DNA of 54,920 nt. Source: Lingula anatina. Its lineage: Eukaryota; Brachiopoda; Lingulata; Lingulida; Lingulidae. The stretch lies in assembly GCF_001039355.2 (NCBI RefSeq), contig NW_019775637.1, positions 71,455 to 126,374 of the forward strand, given 5' to 3'. The notes beneath the pieces were generated by a model. It did no database searches. It was not told the origin of the DNA and saw only the letters and a list, made by a program, of their open reading frames with translations. Made by a program: the position numbers and the translations under genes. Numbering within the stretch: the stretch's first letter is position 1; every line of letters starts with the position of its first letter. This document shows positions 34,791 to 47,101 of this stretch, in pieces.

Positions 34791-34857
34791 ACGTACTACC
34801 ATATAAAATTTACGTTGCGATTGTTCTCAGAGGGGTTTCCGAAAGAGGACTATTCAA
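34779..34857 (-). pseudogene. Fragment of a sixth carboxylesterase locus
   Basis: 34779-34857 aligns with the exon 2 end plus 3' flank of esterases 3 and 5: cattg.tacaa, ccatataaa, gttctcagagggg, gaaagaggac. On the minus strand it keeps the stop codon (34827-34829) and only about nine preceding codons, then similarity stops. The left-hand minisatellite and flank are preserved, but no exon 1 follows on the right, so the rest of the gene has been deleted. Confidence 0.7.
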
Positions 34858-35870
34858 CTTTGGGAACTGACGTGGGGATCATTCTAAACACTATCTAGAG
34901 CGACGGGAGCAGAGAAAGTGGGATAAAGGAATTATATAATGTTTAACATAGGCTGGATAGTCTTTTGATCTCCATGTTTGTAAATTGTTATCCAGTGGTT
35001 AAACATAGTTGTCATCCTTAGGATATCTGGGTAGAGGATAACATTTTCATACAAAGAAAAGTGTCATCCAGTGTTATTGAAACTATCCCCATAAGTCCAA
35101 GTGAAGATTTTATGAAAAGCCTTTAGAACGCCCTGGTGATGTCTAGTTTGGTGTTTTACATCAATACGTTCTCCAGACATCTTTTAAGACGCAAACATTT
35201 TAGTAAAACATCAGAGACGTTATTCGAACGTCCCCCATTCTAGAAGATTTTGTGACCAAGAACAGGGTTTGACTTGTTGAAGACCCAACCCAGATACCTT
35301 CACCCCACAAAATACTACACAGTCAGGCCTCTGTCACGTCATGTAACCCCCCCCCCCCAAAAAAAAAAAAAAAAAAAAAAGACAATAACCCATATACTCC
35401 ACAGTTGAGGAATAAATGTAATTAATTCATCAACTGTATGTATGTTTTTGGAGTTTTTAGACGCGACAGCTGTCTGCGAAATGATTGGCCTACAGAGAAC
35501 CAATCTAAGCGTTGGTTTATAAAGACACCGTTTTTTATGCATTACTACCTGCCTCTCATCTCTACACCTAAACCCTGGTCCCGGTGTAACAGGAATGGGG
35601 GTACCCTAGGCACCATAGTCCATTACTTTGTACAGGTGACATTGAATTTCGTTCCATATACTAACCCCAATACTTGGATTAACCCTGACCTGTACTTATC
35701 ATATAGGAACCAGGACTTCCATTCCTAGGATTACCATTCCTGTCACGCCGACCATAATTCACGCCCTGACCCTAACAAATGTCATTTATCCTAAATCATA
35801 CTTAGTAAAGTTAAAGCTAGGTCTTTACTCATTTTATAATTTAAATGCAGTAGATGATTGAATCATGTGT
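34858..35870. other. Spacer, no gene seen
   Basis: Mixed-composition DNA with polyC/polyA runs near 35349-35379. No long open frame with coding character, and no clear match to other parts of the window. Confidence 0.35.
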
Positions 35871-36380
35871 TAGGACATTGCGACAGCGGAGTCGGGTGTG
35901 ATGCTACATTTTACAGAAAATACGGAGAGCCTGCGAAAATATCGACAGCTGTGGAAGTCATGCGAGATATACAAAGATTATATTGAAAATTTTCATACTT
36001 ATATTATCTATAATATTGTAATCAATTTTATTGGATTCTGACAAAATTTGACATATTTTGAATTTGATTAAAAATCAAGTCCATCAATGACGAACGATTA
36101 CTTAGTGGCAACTAAAGAAAAAAGAAGAAAAAAGAACTCAGACAACCCGCAGAGTTAAACCTCAACTGAACAGAAAGGTAACCTTTTAGAAGGCACGTGG
36201 CACACAGGATAGTGTTTACCTGGATAGCGTCTGCGATGCAGGTGGGAAAGAGCCAATTAAGCAACTCTATTCAAGTTATTTGCATTAAGGTGAAGTATTG
36301 CATAACACAGTCGGTGCTTTTAGACATTAAAAAGGCATTTAATGAAGTTAAGTATTTGGGTCTCAAATTTAAACTCACGA
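35871..36380 (+). repeat. Duplicated exon-like block, copy 2
   Basis: 35876-35965 closely matches 50727-50825 of the candidate exon at 50.6 kb: attgcgacag, gatacattttaca-like, ctgcgaaaat.tcgacag, ctgtggaagtc. The copy lacks a stretch of about 10 bases. 36195-36232 is the HRIVFTWIASAMQ segment shared with 29.6 and 41.74 kb, again followed by GT. Confidence 0.6.
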
Positions 36381-36833
36381 ATTAATCGTTTTAGACATGG
36401 TTAAAGAGTTGAAGTAAAAAAAAAAAAAAAAAAACCAAAAAAACAAACGACATTTCATAAGCAAAAGATATGTAAGATACTTCTTTGAAAACATCATCCT
36501 AGCTGTTAAACAGTTAATATATTCAAACAACAAAATGTCTCATAGTCTTGAAACTGGAGTCATCAGATTATAAGAGTATGATAGGCAACATTGGTTAAAA
36601 AGAAATTAACGTATCATCCTTCTTTATCTTTCATAAATTTTATAAAAATTAATACATGTATAATGAGTAGGGCTCAAGGTTGAAGTAAATAGTTAGGTTT
36701 TGTCTTGTTTTGGTCCTCAGTCCTGATGGAGAGGGGAGGGGGGAAGGACAGTATCTAGGAAGATGATAATGACAGGTGCCCGTTGTGTCCGCTCTGGATC
36801 TGCTGTTAGCACAGCCTCCTGCTCGGTACGTTC

Positions 36834-39545
36834 TCAGAGAGATTTCGGAAAGAGGACATTCCAAAATTCCATTTTCCTCGGTTTCATATCCCGTTTTACG
36901 TTTGCTGACGTCATTCCTACCGTCCATTCCAAGTACTGCCTCCTGACGTCATCAATTCTCGGCCAGTGTGGCATACCTGACGACATTGAAGGGGTTGGGG
37001 CGTTGGGGTTCCTAAAATGAAGATGATATACGATAAGATCAAGCCTTCTAGTTAAAAACATGCTATATGTGAGACCTAAACCACAGATTAAAAGCTAGCA
37101 GCAAATCAATGATTAAATGCTAAACACATTTCGTTCTTATATTACTTTTTCATAACCACTGTATATATTGCCTTTAAAATATTCGTATATTTTTTGGCAA
37201 ACTTAGTGTTTGATTTTAAAATATAGTTAATTAAGTTTGAGCAGAAAATACGTTTAGAAAAGAGTATGCTATTCCATTTTTACAAGTGTGAAATATTGGG
37301 AGTGTTATGAACTGTAAATGTCCCAAAGTAATTACTTTTGGGTCCATTAACTTCATAATCCGCCAGTATCAATGGCGGATTTAGGAGGGGTGTCAGGGGG
37401 TCCTGAACTCCCCCACCCCTTTTCGATTTATGACTAAATCGAACCAATGGTTCCCACTTGAAATTAGAATTTTGACTAACTGTATCATAGTTCTAAACCA
37501 TACCTAATGGCACCATTTGCCCTCTAAAATACGAAAAATTCTGGGTCCCCTTCAGGGGGGCCCGAACCCCAGGCCAAAGAGAGGGGTGGGGTTCGGATTA
37601 GCATCCGAGGACCTCCCCTTCAAATAATCCTGGATCCTCCCCTGAATATGCCATGATTTGAACATTTAGACTGGATTTTTTTTCTATCAATATGGTGAGT
37701 TAGCCAGCCAATAGGAGCAGTCAAATTGACACCTACTCTCTTGTGATCATTAGCGTTGCTATCACAGTAAAGGTAGAAGAGCGCGAGTGAGTACTGCTTA
37801 GAACAAATTAGCCGTTTTACCGGCAATTTAGACCTTCCCATTGATAAAATGTATAAATTGTTTCGAAAACTTAAACTTAAATTTTGCACATTTAGTGTTT
37901 TAACGTCTTTTAATATTTATTAGTTTATACTTATTTTAGCAAATTTTATATACAGAAATTACATTCGCAAAAATGAAGTGTTATGAAACGAAACCAAGGG
38001 ACACCTCGTGGACTAATATAAGCTGCATCTTATTTTATCATATTAAACTTACCCCGATCTGACGAAATTCCCTATGGCTGTCATGACTTGTTTACTCAGT
38101 TCCACTTCCTCCTCAGTTGGCTTGGTAGGGAACAGTGACGAGTCCAAAACGTCACCAAAGAAAAAATGCAGCTCTTCCATGTGAGAGGCACCATTAACGT
38201 AGTGAGGGTAAACCGAAAATGTGGGTTTGTGAACAAACTCATAAAAGTAAACACTGGAATTATCTGGCCACAGAAGAGCATGCTCCCATGCAGGGGCGAG
38301 GAAAAAGAAGTCATGCCACAATTCCAGCCATGCCTCGTGGGACGTCTTCATGTCCGGTGATGTGTACTCAAATACTGCGACATCCATCATAAAGTCAGGC
38401 GCACCAGGGTAAAAAACGTCAACAAAGAACTGTGCAAAATCCTTAGCTATCGTGTTGTTAGCTTCTGATTCATTTCCTGCGACACCAAACCAGACACCAC
38501 TATCACGCCGACATGTTCCCAACATGTACTCGATTCCGTATGCATACCGACCCGGGTACTCTGTTACTTCTTTATCTATTATAATGTCGTCACCGTAAGG
38601 CAATAGAAGATTGGCCGAAAAAATGCTATCACCTTTATATTGATAAAACGCCGACATCAACTCCTTGGTGGTTTTATGTCGAAGACAGGACACCATTTGC
38701 TGTCCGGTAGAAAGTGAACAGTTCAACAAGGAAGCGATATTCATGGTGTTCTGTACTGTCAATACTTTAAAGACTTTGTGTCCCCGAAGCACATGGGATC
38801 CTGCTGAAGCAATTGCCCGCTGAAACAGTCGTCGATTTCGCATTATTGGACTCACTGAAAGAAAGATGTCCACTGTCACGCCACCTGCCGATTCTCCGCC
38901 AAGTGTGACCCGTGATGGATCTCCACCAAAAGCCCGGATGTTGGTCTGAATCCATTTAAGCACTCGAACAGTGTCAAACATTCCGTAATTCCCCCCAAGT
39001 TCCGGTTCACCATTTGAAAGAAACCCAAATATGTTCAAACGATAATTGAATGAGATGACTATAATGTTACCTTGTAGAGCTAGAAAGGTACCGTTGTACT
39101 CGGTCCCAGATCCCCATTCATATTTCCCGCCATGTTTGAATACAAACACTGGGAGAGGATCGTATCTGTTCGGTACCACCATGGTAGGAACATAGATATT
39201 CAGGAAAAGGCAGTCCTCGCTAATCTTCTGATTTTTGATTCGGGCGCGTACAAATTCCTTGGGATAAATATGAGTGAGTTGCGCGGTGAATTTTTGTGGA
39301 CAGCTTGGTCCGAAATATTCTGCACTTCTTACGCCATCCCAGTTTTCGGGAGGTTCGGGTAGTTTCCAACGCAGTGGGCCAACTGGTGGCTTGGCGTAGG
39401 GAACACCAAGAAACTGGACTGCACGACCCAGAACGGTTTCTGCAGAAAATCCCCGTAAAATTCCATTATTAGTGCAGACCAATACTTCTTCAGAATGAAC
39501 GGAGATGAAACAAAGACAAATCAGAAGGTTAACGGCGGAGGACAT
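36834..39545 (-). CDS. Secreted type-B carboxylesterase, copy 4
   Basis: Minus strand: exon 1 is 39545-38053 and exon 2 is 37011-36834, with the same phase-2 split (556 aa). The intron is 1041 bases instead of 259-327, because it contains a dispersed-repeat insertion at 37.36-37.64 kb. An in-frame ATG at 39665 exists, but the start at 39545 aligns with the other copies and begins a signal peptide (MSSAVNLLICLCFISV). Motifs are HGGK, GGESAGG, GTCRRDSG and GASHMEELH. It differs most from the others at the N-terminus (HSEEVLVCTNNG) and around residues 355-375 (EANNTIAKDFAQFFVD). It looks intact. Confidence 0.9.
37360..37640 (-). repeat. Dispersed interspersed repeat, copy 2, inside the esterase 4 intron
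   Basis: Near full-length reverse-orientation copy of the repeat at 4260-4500, ending in polyC/polyG segments. It accounts for part of the extra intron length of esterase 4. Confidence 0.7.
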
Positions 39546-39587
39546 CTTTAGCTTCTCACCTACGTCATGCAACTGATTAAAGGCAAG

Positions 39588-39596
39588 CTTTATATT
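39588..39596 (-). promoter_or_regulatory. TATA box of esterase gene 4
   Basis: The minus strand reads atataaagcttg about 45 bases before the ATG, aligned with esterase 3. Confidence 0.6.
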
Positions 39597-42489
39597 CCAA
39601 TCTGTGCAGTAAAAATTGCACATTACTTGGTTTATCGCGCATACTAGTTTTATGGTTTTTGCCAACTATGTCAGGATACTCCTACTTGAACATTTAATGG
39701 TAAAGACTGCGAATTGTGGCGAAAAGGAATTAGTACAACGCGTCGTTTTCCTTTCGAGAGCTTTTTAAACTCAATCGTCAATATTCACCCGGATAGACAG
39801 AGATGCTACAGAAAGAAGGTGAAATATTGGCGCTGTAAAACATTTTCAATATTAGCTCTCAACTGAAGAAAAATAGCTGCTAAAATTTTACATAAAAGCG
39901 CATGCCACTGCTGTTGAATTTATCTGAACCAGAAAATTATCAGTGGACAAATTCTGTCAGCTTTCATTTGCTGCCTCAACGCCCTTATCACACAGACAAT
40001 TTTTCAGATCCAATCTCTTTCAAATTCCGCAAATCCTCGCATGACCTTACGCTTAGTAGCGAAACTTTATTTTTCTTGCTGTTGTTGCTATATGTATATT
40101 ATAACCTTGAGAAGAAGGTTATGTTTTTGTTCCCGTTATTTGGTTAGTTAGTTCATTTTTTTGTTTATTTATTTGTCTGTTCGCATTAACGTTTATTTTC
40201 TTGTTCACTGCAATAGGGTTCTATAGTACCTGAACCCAGAGTTCAAATCACCATAACAAAAAAACTAGCAAGGGTACCTATAATTTTTTTAATGTTAATA
40301 TGGATGCAAAAGTGTCAACTACGCATGTGAAATATTTAAGAAAAATCTATCAGACAGAAATATCACAAAAACATTACCATTAACGCGAAGTTTCTGTTAA
40401 AAACGAATATACAATTATGCTGTTTTGTTGTTTTTATACATTAATGTTTTCTCAACAGTATACAAGTAGAGTCTATGGCAGAGGCCAAGCCAATTGCCGG
40501 AATAGCAAGTGTTTTTCATAGTACTTTTTATATTACTACTCCACGCATGGGGCTACAATCGTATTTCCTTGTTTTGAAAGCACTTTAAATAAAACACGAA
40601 CTTTTAACTACCAAATGCTTCGATTCATAATTTTAGTGAAAACATACACACACACACTTTACCTTTAAATCCATCTAATTACGCGATTCCTTGTAATTAG
40701 ATTTTATGTCCTAACATTAAAAAGACTGACGCTAGTTCAGGGTTAATAAAAGACGCAAAGATGTAGCGGAATGCGTCCCTCTACGTGAGATTATTATGAC
40801 AGTAGCTTAAATAGCTCCAACTTTAAATGTGTGGTTTTCGTGTGAAGTGAAAGGAATAGTTGGACGAGCGACAATGACAGTGGTGGATAAACGTCTATAT
40901 GTGCCTTTGACTGTGAAAAAGTAAAAGTTACTGGGCAGTTTTCTTAGGGTCTGGTGCTAAATCTTTGTGCGATATTGAATAAATGCTACAAGATTTTAAA
41001 TTTAATTTTTTAAAATTTTCTTCTCAGTTGGACTCATTTCCAAAGTCACCTTTCTTTACTTCACGCTCTAACGCAGGAAGTACTGTAAGAAAACCATCAA
41101 AATTGACGTAAGCAGACATACCATTGGCCTACTCCAAACCTGGTTTAGTACATGGAATACTACACGGGTAGCTGTCACATCAATAGGCCTAAAATGTCCA
41201 TATGACATTATTTGTATACAGTAGACACTACACTTGCCACGTTTTAAGTATGGAACAATTGGCAAAAAAAGTCTTAATTACGTAAACTAAACTAGTGGTA
41301 AACTAGGTTAACTAGTGGAATGACTCCCCCCAACTCCCCCCAACTCTCACACATCCCAGGCTGTGTGAGAGCGGCTGAAGATTTGAGTCTTCAAAATTAT
41401 AATAAGTAACTGGGAAGAAAATTAATGTAGATGTGTTGATACGACAATAATCAACTCATTATTTTTATTCTCTTTTGTCGTTTATGTTATTAGATTGTTT
41501 TAAAACAAAGTCATATCAAGTTCTTTGTTATTAAGTTAGACTCAAAAGGAGATTAAGATAGATCACGAATACGGAAATGTCGATTTTGTTAGGACTCATT
41601 TGATTCTGATCAAATGTTTGAAACTCGACACATCTTGATCTGAATATTTTAATCTATGTAACTTAACACAATACACTGAAAAAATAAGCCCTGTGCCATA
41701 AAAGAAAGAAACAACACTCTTTCCTAAGGCGCGTGGTAGACAGCGTGATAACCGTTTTCATATGGAAAGCGTTTGTTGCGCAGGTGAGAATGAATTTTAA
41801 TTTAACTTAAAAATGACTGAAATCATGCATGTTCTTTGAATAAAGAATGATGAAGTATTTCCAAGTGTCATTAAATAGAATTATAGCTACTGCTTCGGTG
41901 CTTTTTGACATTTAATGTAGGTATTTATCTAAATTTTAAGTGTTACATTAGGCGTTTAGAAAAAGAATACCACTGTATTTCTAATTACCAAAGAGGTTTA
42001 TAGCCAAGAGTGGGGGGGGGGGGGGGGGGACACGTGACTAGACACGAACATGAGAGTTCTCTGTGGGGCGTATAACTCTATTACAGGTCATAATTAGGAA
42101 AATATGGAAATCCAAAATATCACTTTTAACAGTTGTCGTATGACTTAAAATAGGCGATGTATTTTTGTTTGCTTCACTGGCGTATTCAGTAAATGAGCTG
42201 ATATTACGATGACATCAAAGAGATTATTAAAATTTATCAAAAACACGCTTTTAACCCTTATTTTCATTGATCAGTCAGCAGAATAGGGAAAAACTGAAGA
42301 AAATTATTTAGAAAAATATTCGATATTACATGTCAAGTCTTAATTTGCAACTATATCTGTTGTTTGCTTATTTGTTTGTATCGCTGGTAATGCTGAAAGT
42401 ATAATCCATTAAATATATATTTATAGCAACAGATTGACTTGTATCAGTTGGGTGCTACAATTGTCTTGCAGAAAGACGAGGAACTTTTG
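39597..42489. other. Spacer between esterases 4 and 5
   Basis: 40.85-41.1 kb (tgactgtgaaaaagtaaaag, ttggactcatttcc.aaagtca) matches 45.52-45.76 kb upstream of esterase 5, so the duplication unit includes more than 1 kb of 5' flank. 41575-41950 is the third copy of the exon-like block (ITVFIWKAFVAQ before a GT). There is a polyG run near 42011-42029. No intact gene. Confidence 0.5.
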
Positions 42490-43060
42490 CTATATCAAAC
42501 CCAATTTTGTTAAATCAAACGTAATAAAGCTTATTTTGTTAAATCAAAGCCAATAACCTAATTTGCTCAATCAAACTTTAAAATCCATTCTTAATAAATC
42601 AAATCTTATAAACCCTACTTTGTTAAATCAAGTCCAACAAAACTAATTTTGCTGAATCAAGCCTTATTAAACATATTTTGCTAAGTCAAACTTAATAAAC
42701 CTTACTTTGCTTAACAAAACCTGAGAAACCCCTTTTTTGCTAAATCAAAACAATTGAACCTTATTTTGCTAAATCACACATCCTCAACCTTATTTTGCTA
42801 AATAAAACCTAATAAACCCTATTTTGCTAAATCAAAACTAATGAACCTTATTTTGCTTTATCAAACCTAAAAATCCATTATTTTGCCAAATCAAAACTTA
42901 TAAATTCCATTTTGTTAAATTAAACTTTATAAACTCTATTTTGCAAAATTGAGCCTAATAAAACCTGTTTTGCTAAATCGAGCCTTATAAAACCCTTTCT
43001 TGCTAAATCAAACCCAATAAACCTTATTTCTCGAAATCAAAACTAATAAAACCGCCATTG
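42490..43060. repeat. AT-rich minisatellite, block 4 (longest)
   Basis: About 20 degenerate units of 25-30 bases (aaacctaataaacc, ttattttgctaaatc). It is directly adjacent to exon 2 of esterase 5. Confidence 0.8.
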
Positions 43061-43103
43061 TTACAATTTATAACCTCATAAACTGTACGTTCTGCGATTG
43101 TGC

Positions 43104-45060
43104 TCAGAGGGATTTCGGAAAGAGGACATTCCAAAATTCCATTTTTCTCGGTTTTATGTCTCGTTTTACGTTTGCTGACGTCATTTCCACCGTCCATTCC
43201 ATGTACTGCCTCCTGACGTCATCAATTCTCGGCCAGTGTGGCATACTTGACGACACTGAAGGGGATGGGGGGTTGGGATTCCTAAAATTGGCATAATTAA
43301 CCATAAAATACAAATCTTCGAATTTACAAAATACGTGACTTAAACTGCAGATTATAAGATGACAGGAAATAAATAATAAAATGCTAACACATTTTCACTC
43401 TTATATTTTCTTTTTCGTTATAACTGTATATTTGCTCTTAAATTATTTGTCAATTTCCTACATCAATCTCATTCTAGACTCTTGGGAAAAAAAGCAGTGG
43501 GTAGCTGTTATTCAATAGTCAGATCAATAACTTTTGAGCTCCGGATGACATATTTAACTTACCCCGATCTGACAAAATTCCCTATGGCTGTCATGATTTG
43601 TTTACTCAGTTCCACTTCCTCCTCAGTTGGCTTGGTAGGGAACAGTGACGAGTCCAAAACGTCACCAAAGAAAAAGTGCAGCTCTTCCATGTGAGAGGCA
43701 CCATTAACGTAGTGAGGGTATACCGAAAATGACGGTTTGTGAACAAACTCATAAAAGTAAACACTGGAATTATCTGGCCACAGAAGAGCATGCTCCCATG
43801 CAGGGGCGAGGAAGAATAAATCTTGCCACAGTTCCAGCCATGCTTCGTGTGATGACTTCTTATCGGGTGATGTATACTCGAATACTACGACATCGGTCAT
43901 AAAATCAGGAGCACCAGGGTAAAGAAACTCGACCAGGCCCTTCGTAAAACCCTTTGCAATCTCAATGTTGGGTTCAGATTCATTTCCTGCTACACCAAAC
44001 CAGAAACCGCTATCAGGCCGACATGTTCCCAACATATAGTCTAATCCGTCTACATCCCCACCAGGGTAGTCAGTTATTTCTTCATCTAGAATAATGCCGT
44101 CTCCGTAGGGCAATAGCACATTAGCTGAAAAAACGCTATCACCTTTATATTGATAAAACGCTGACATGAACTCCCTGGTTGTTTTCTGTCGAAGACAGGA
44201 CACCATTTGCTGTCCCGATGGAAATGAACAGTTTAACAAAGAAGCGATTGTCAAGGTGTTGTTAATTGTTATTTCTTTAAAAACTTTGTGTCCCCGAAGT
44301 AAATGGGGTCCAGCTGAAGCAATTCCCCTCCTGAACAGCCGTCGATTTCGCATAATTGGGCTCATTGAAAGAAAGATGTCCACTGTTACGCCACCTGCCG
44401 ATTCTCCGCCTAAAGTGACCCGTGATGGATCTCCACCAAAAGCCCGGATGTTGGTCTGAATCCATTCAAGCACTCGAACTGTGTCGAACATTCCATAATT
44501 TCCCCCAAGTTCTGGTTCACCATTTGAAAGGAATCCAAAGACATTTAGACGATAATTAAATGAGATGACTATAATGTTACCTTGTAGAGCTAGAAAGGTA
44601 CCGTTGAACTCGGTCCCAGATCCCCATTCATATTTCCCGCCATGTTTGAACACAAACACAGGAAGAGGATCGTATCCGTTCACTACTACCGCCTTGGGAA
44701 CATAGATATTCAGGAAAAGGCAGTCCTCGCTAATCTTCTGATTTTGGATTCGGGCGCGTACAAATTCCTTGGGATAAATATGAGTAAGTTGCGTGGTAAA
44801 TTTTTGCGGACAGCTTGGTCCGAATTCCTCTGCACTTTTACGCCATCCCAGTTTTCGGGAGGTTCGGGTAGTTTCCAACGCAGTGGGCCAACTGGTGGCT
44901 TGGCGTAAGGAACACCAAGAAACTGAATTACACGACCCAGAATGGTTCCTGCAGAAAATCCCCGTAAAATCCCGTGATTTGTAGATACCAATGCATCTTC
45001 CGATTTTACGTTGATGCAAGAAGAACAAAAACACACCAGGAGATAAAGCGCCGAGGACAT
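43104..45060 (-). pseudogene. Type-B carboxylesterase copy 5, frameshifted
   Basis: Minus strand: exon 1 is 45060-43563 and exon 2 is 43281-43104. Homologous throughout to the other four copies, with a 2-residue-longer N-terminal region ([12 protein letters not shown]). One base is missing in the segment around 44836-44840: the others read gtaagaagtgcag and this one gtaaaagtgcag. This shifts the frame after WDGV (residue 74). Downstream the frame is fully open and well preserved, with HGGK, GGESAGG, GTCRPDSG (Pro for Arg) and GASHMEELH. Its TATA site is degraded. Either a young pseudogene or a single-base sequencing error in a functional gene. Confidence 0.85.
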
Positions 45061-45100
45061 ATTTCGCTCTTCAGGTATATGATATAACTGTTTAAAAACA

Positions 45101-45109
45101 GCTTAATAG
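45101..45109 (-). promoter_or_regulatory. Degraded TATA site of esterase 5
   Basis: The minus strand reads ctattaagc where esterase 3 has ctataaagc. Confidence 0.4.
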
Positions 45110-46925
45110 AACACCTACTAGGGCGTTATGTCTTTTCTCATGTAATATTAACGTAACGGCAATAAATATTCCAATAATTAAACAAGGAAGATTTATTAGA
45201 GAAGGAAGGCGTAGCAGCCGCACCACTTTCGTTAGGGCACTTGCACACTTCTATGGTAAAAGTTGCGATTAATGCAAATTAATTATGTAATGGCTGAGCA
45301 CAGCCAGTAGCCTACATATCAGAATCGTCAATAGGAGTACTAACGCATGAATTTTCGTGCTAGGGCCTATTAAGACAGTTCAATGTCTCTATTAAAAGAA
45401 ATTTTAGGTTGAAACCAAGTAAACGCCTAGCAACTGATATGTAAACTTCGTTATGCAGCAAAGGAATAGCGACCTTGCGTTTTCAGGCCTTATAATAATG
45501 CCGTGCAGAAAGTTTCTTATGTATCTTTCACTGTGAAAATGTAAAAGTTTACTGAGAGGTTTTCTGAACTTAAAATCGAATTTGAATAAATGCGTTTTCA
45601 CAGCTAAATGTAGCCTACAGTTATACTTCAATGACAGGACTCTCTTCAAGTTATTGCACCTCACAATAATTATACCAAAAAGCATTTTATTTCTATGACA
45701 GTTTTTTCAAATGGACTCGTTTCTAAAGTCATTTTCTGTACTTCACGCGATACGCATTACTGTATTTCTTAAGTACTCCATAGGCCTTATTCATAGTGCG
45801 GTCACCAAACATTACTCTTCAGGTATCCGTCGCGTTCATTAAACCTAACCTAGATACAACTGACCTAGACCTATACATTTGAGGAATGAATGAACAAATA
45901 TCTCAGCGGAATATATTGGCTTATGTACAGAGATCAGCCAAAAGTAGGTCTAAATAAGCGTTGAATCAGGGCTTATAAAAGACTACCCCAGTACCTGTTC
46001 TATAAAAAGGGGTTAGTCTCATCCACTCAAGTTTAATACCCAAAACGTTCCCCTGGCCATAACCTCCGCCCTGGCCAATGACATAAATCTTACAGTCTGT
46101 CCGCAGATCTTGCATATCAATGCGTAAGCGGTGATCATTACATAAACACCTACGCGCTTGCACAAAATAGTCCGCGACGTGTGTTTCGCGCCATGTTTGC
46201 AAAAATCCGAAGTTGTTATGTAAATCCACGAAGCTCTGTGAATAACTCATTATTTCGCTTTAAACTTTCGAGGAATAAAATTTAGAACTTGATGTAAGCG
46301 CGCAATATAAAATGAGCATTTCAATTTCGACGAAAGCCTTGTATCAGATGTCTAAACTTAGCACACGCATTTTCCTCAAGCTGATCGTTGAATTTTGTAC
46401 CCTAAAATGAAATGATTGTAGAAAAAATGGACAAACTTACTTTGTTGATATTATAACGATTTATGCAACTATATATGCTGGAATTGAGCCAAAAAGAATA
46501 AAAATTTTGTACAATCTTCCTTTTTTGTGAAATCCCTATTTTAGTGCGAAGTATGTAGGTCAGTCGAAACAGGGACTGTCACGTTGCACTGAGCAAGTGA
46601 CTCGAGAGCGTTTTTCTCCATAAATCTTGCATTTCGGTAAAAAAGAATTGAATGTTCAGCTTTTTCAAGTGTATATTCATAGTATACAATGTGTCACTGT
46701 CAAAGTGAGAGTTGTTATGGAAAATAATACGTGAAAAAACGAGATCGGTGCTGCAGATCGACCATAACATGGTTTTAGAATGGAAAATCTACTGTTTGCC
46801 TTTCAAGATACATAGCTTTGGGTTTGCAGACTTAAAGGTGAGTCTTTTTTGCGTTCACTAAGTTTCATGTAAGCGCCGAAATGTATAGAAATGATTTTGG
46901 AGTAACCTCTCTTCGCATAGTTTAG
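45110..46925. other. Upstream flank of esterase 5 and low-coding region
   Basis: 45.45-45.76 kb matches the esterase 4 upstream flank. A 94-codon minus-strand frame at 46250-45966 begins MSYSQSFVDLHNNFG and contains IGQGGGYGQG; it has no recognised domain. Nothing else is supported. Confidence 0.3.
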
Positions 46926-47101
46926 TGGGGGCGTCTCGATAGTCCGAAGGTTCATTGGTCCGAAGATTCATTGGTCCGAAAAGTGGTAACATTTTTATCG
47001 ATTTTTTAATCAAGGGTTCATTGGTCCGAAGGTTCTATAGTGCACATTCGGACCAATGAACCTTCGGACTATTGAACCTTCGGACTATCGCTACGGCCCC
47101 A
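46926..47101. mobile_element. MITE family D with ggttcattggtccgaa repeats
   Basis: 176 bp. The ends are inverted: tggggg..gat agtccgaaggttca on the left, and the reverse complement of tggggccgtagcgatagtcc on the right. Inside, the 16-mer ggttcattggtccgaa recurs in both orientations. GTTTAG at 46920-46925 and 47102-47107 is consistent with a 6-bp target duplication. Confidence 0.8.

Noticed and set aside
39546-39665. Longer N-terminus for esterase 4 from an upstream ATG
   Set aside because: It overlaps the TATA box and 5' region aligned with the other copies. The inner ATG gives a signal peptide.
42490-43060. CRISPR-like array
   Set aside because: Units are degenerate, contiguous and lack unique spacers, and the setting is eukaryotic. 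It is a minisatellite.
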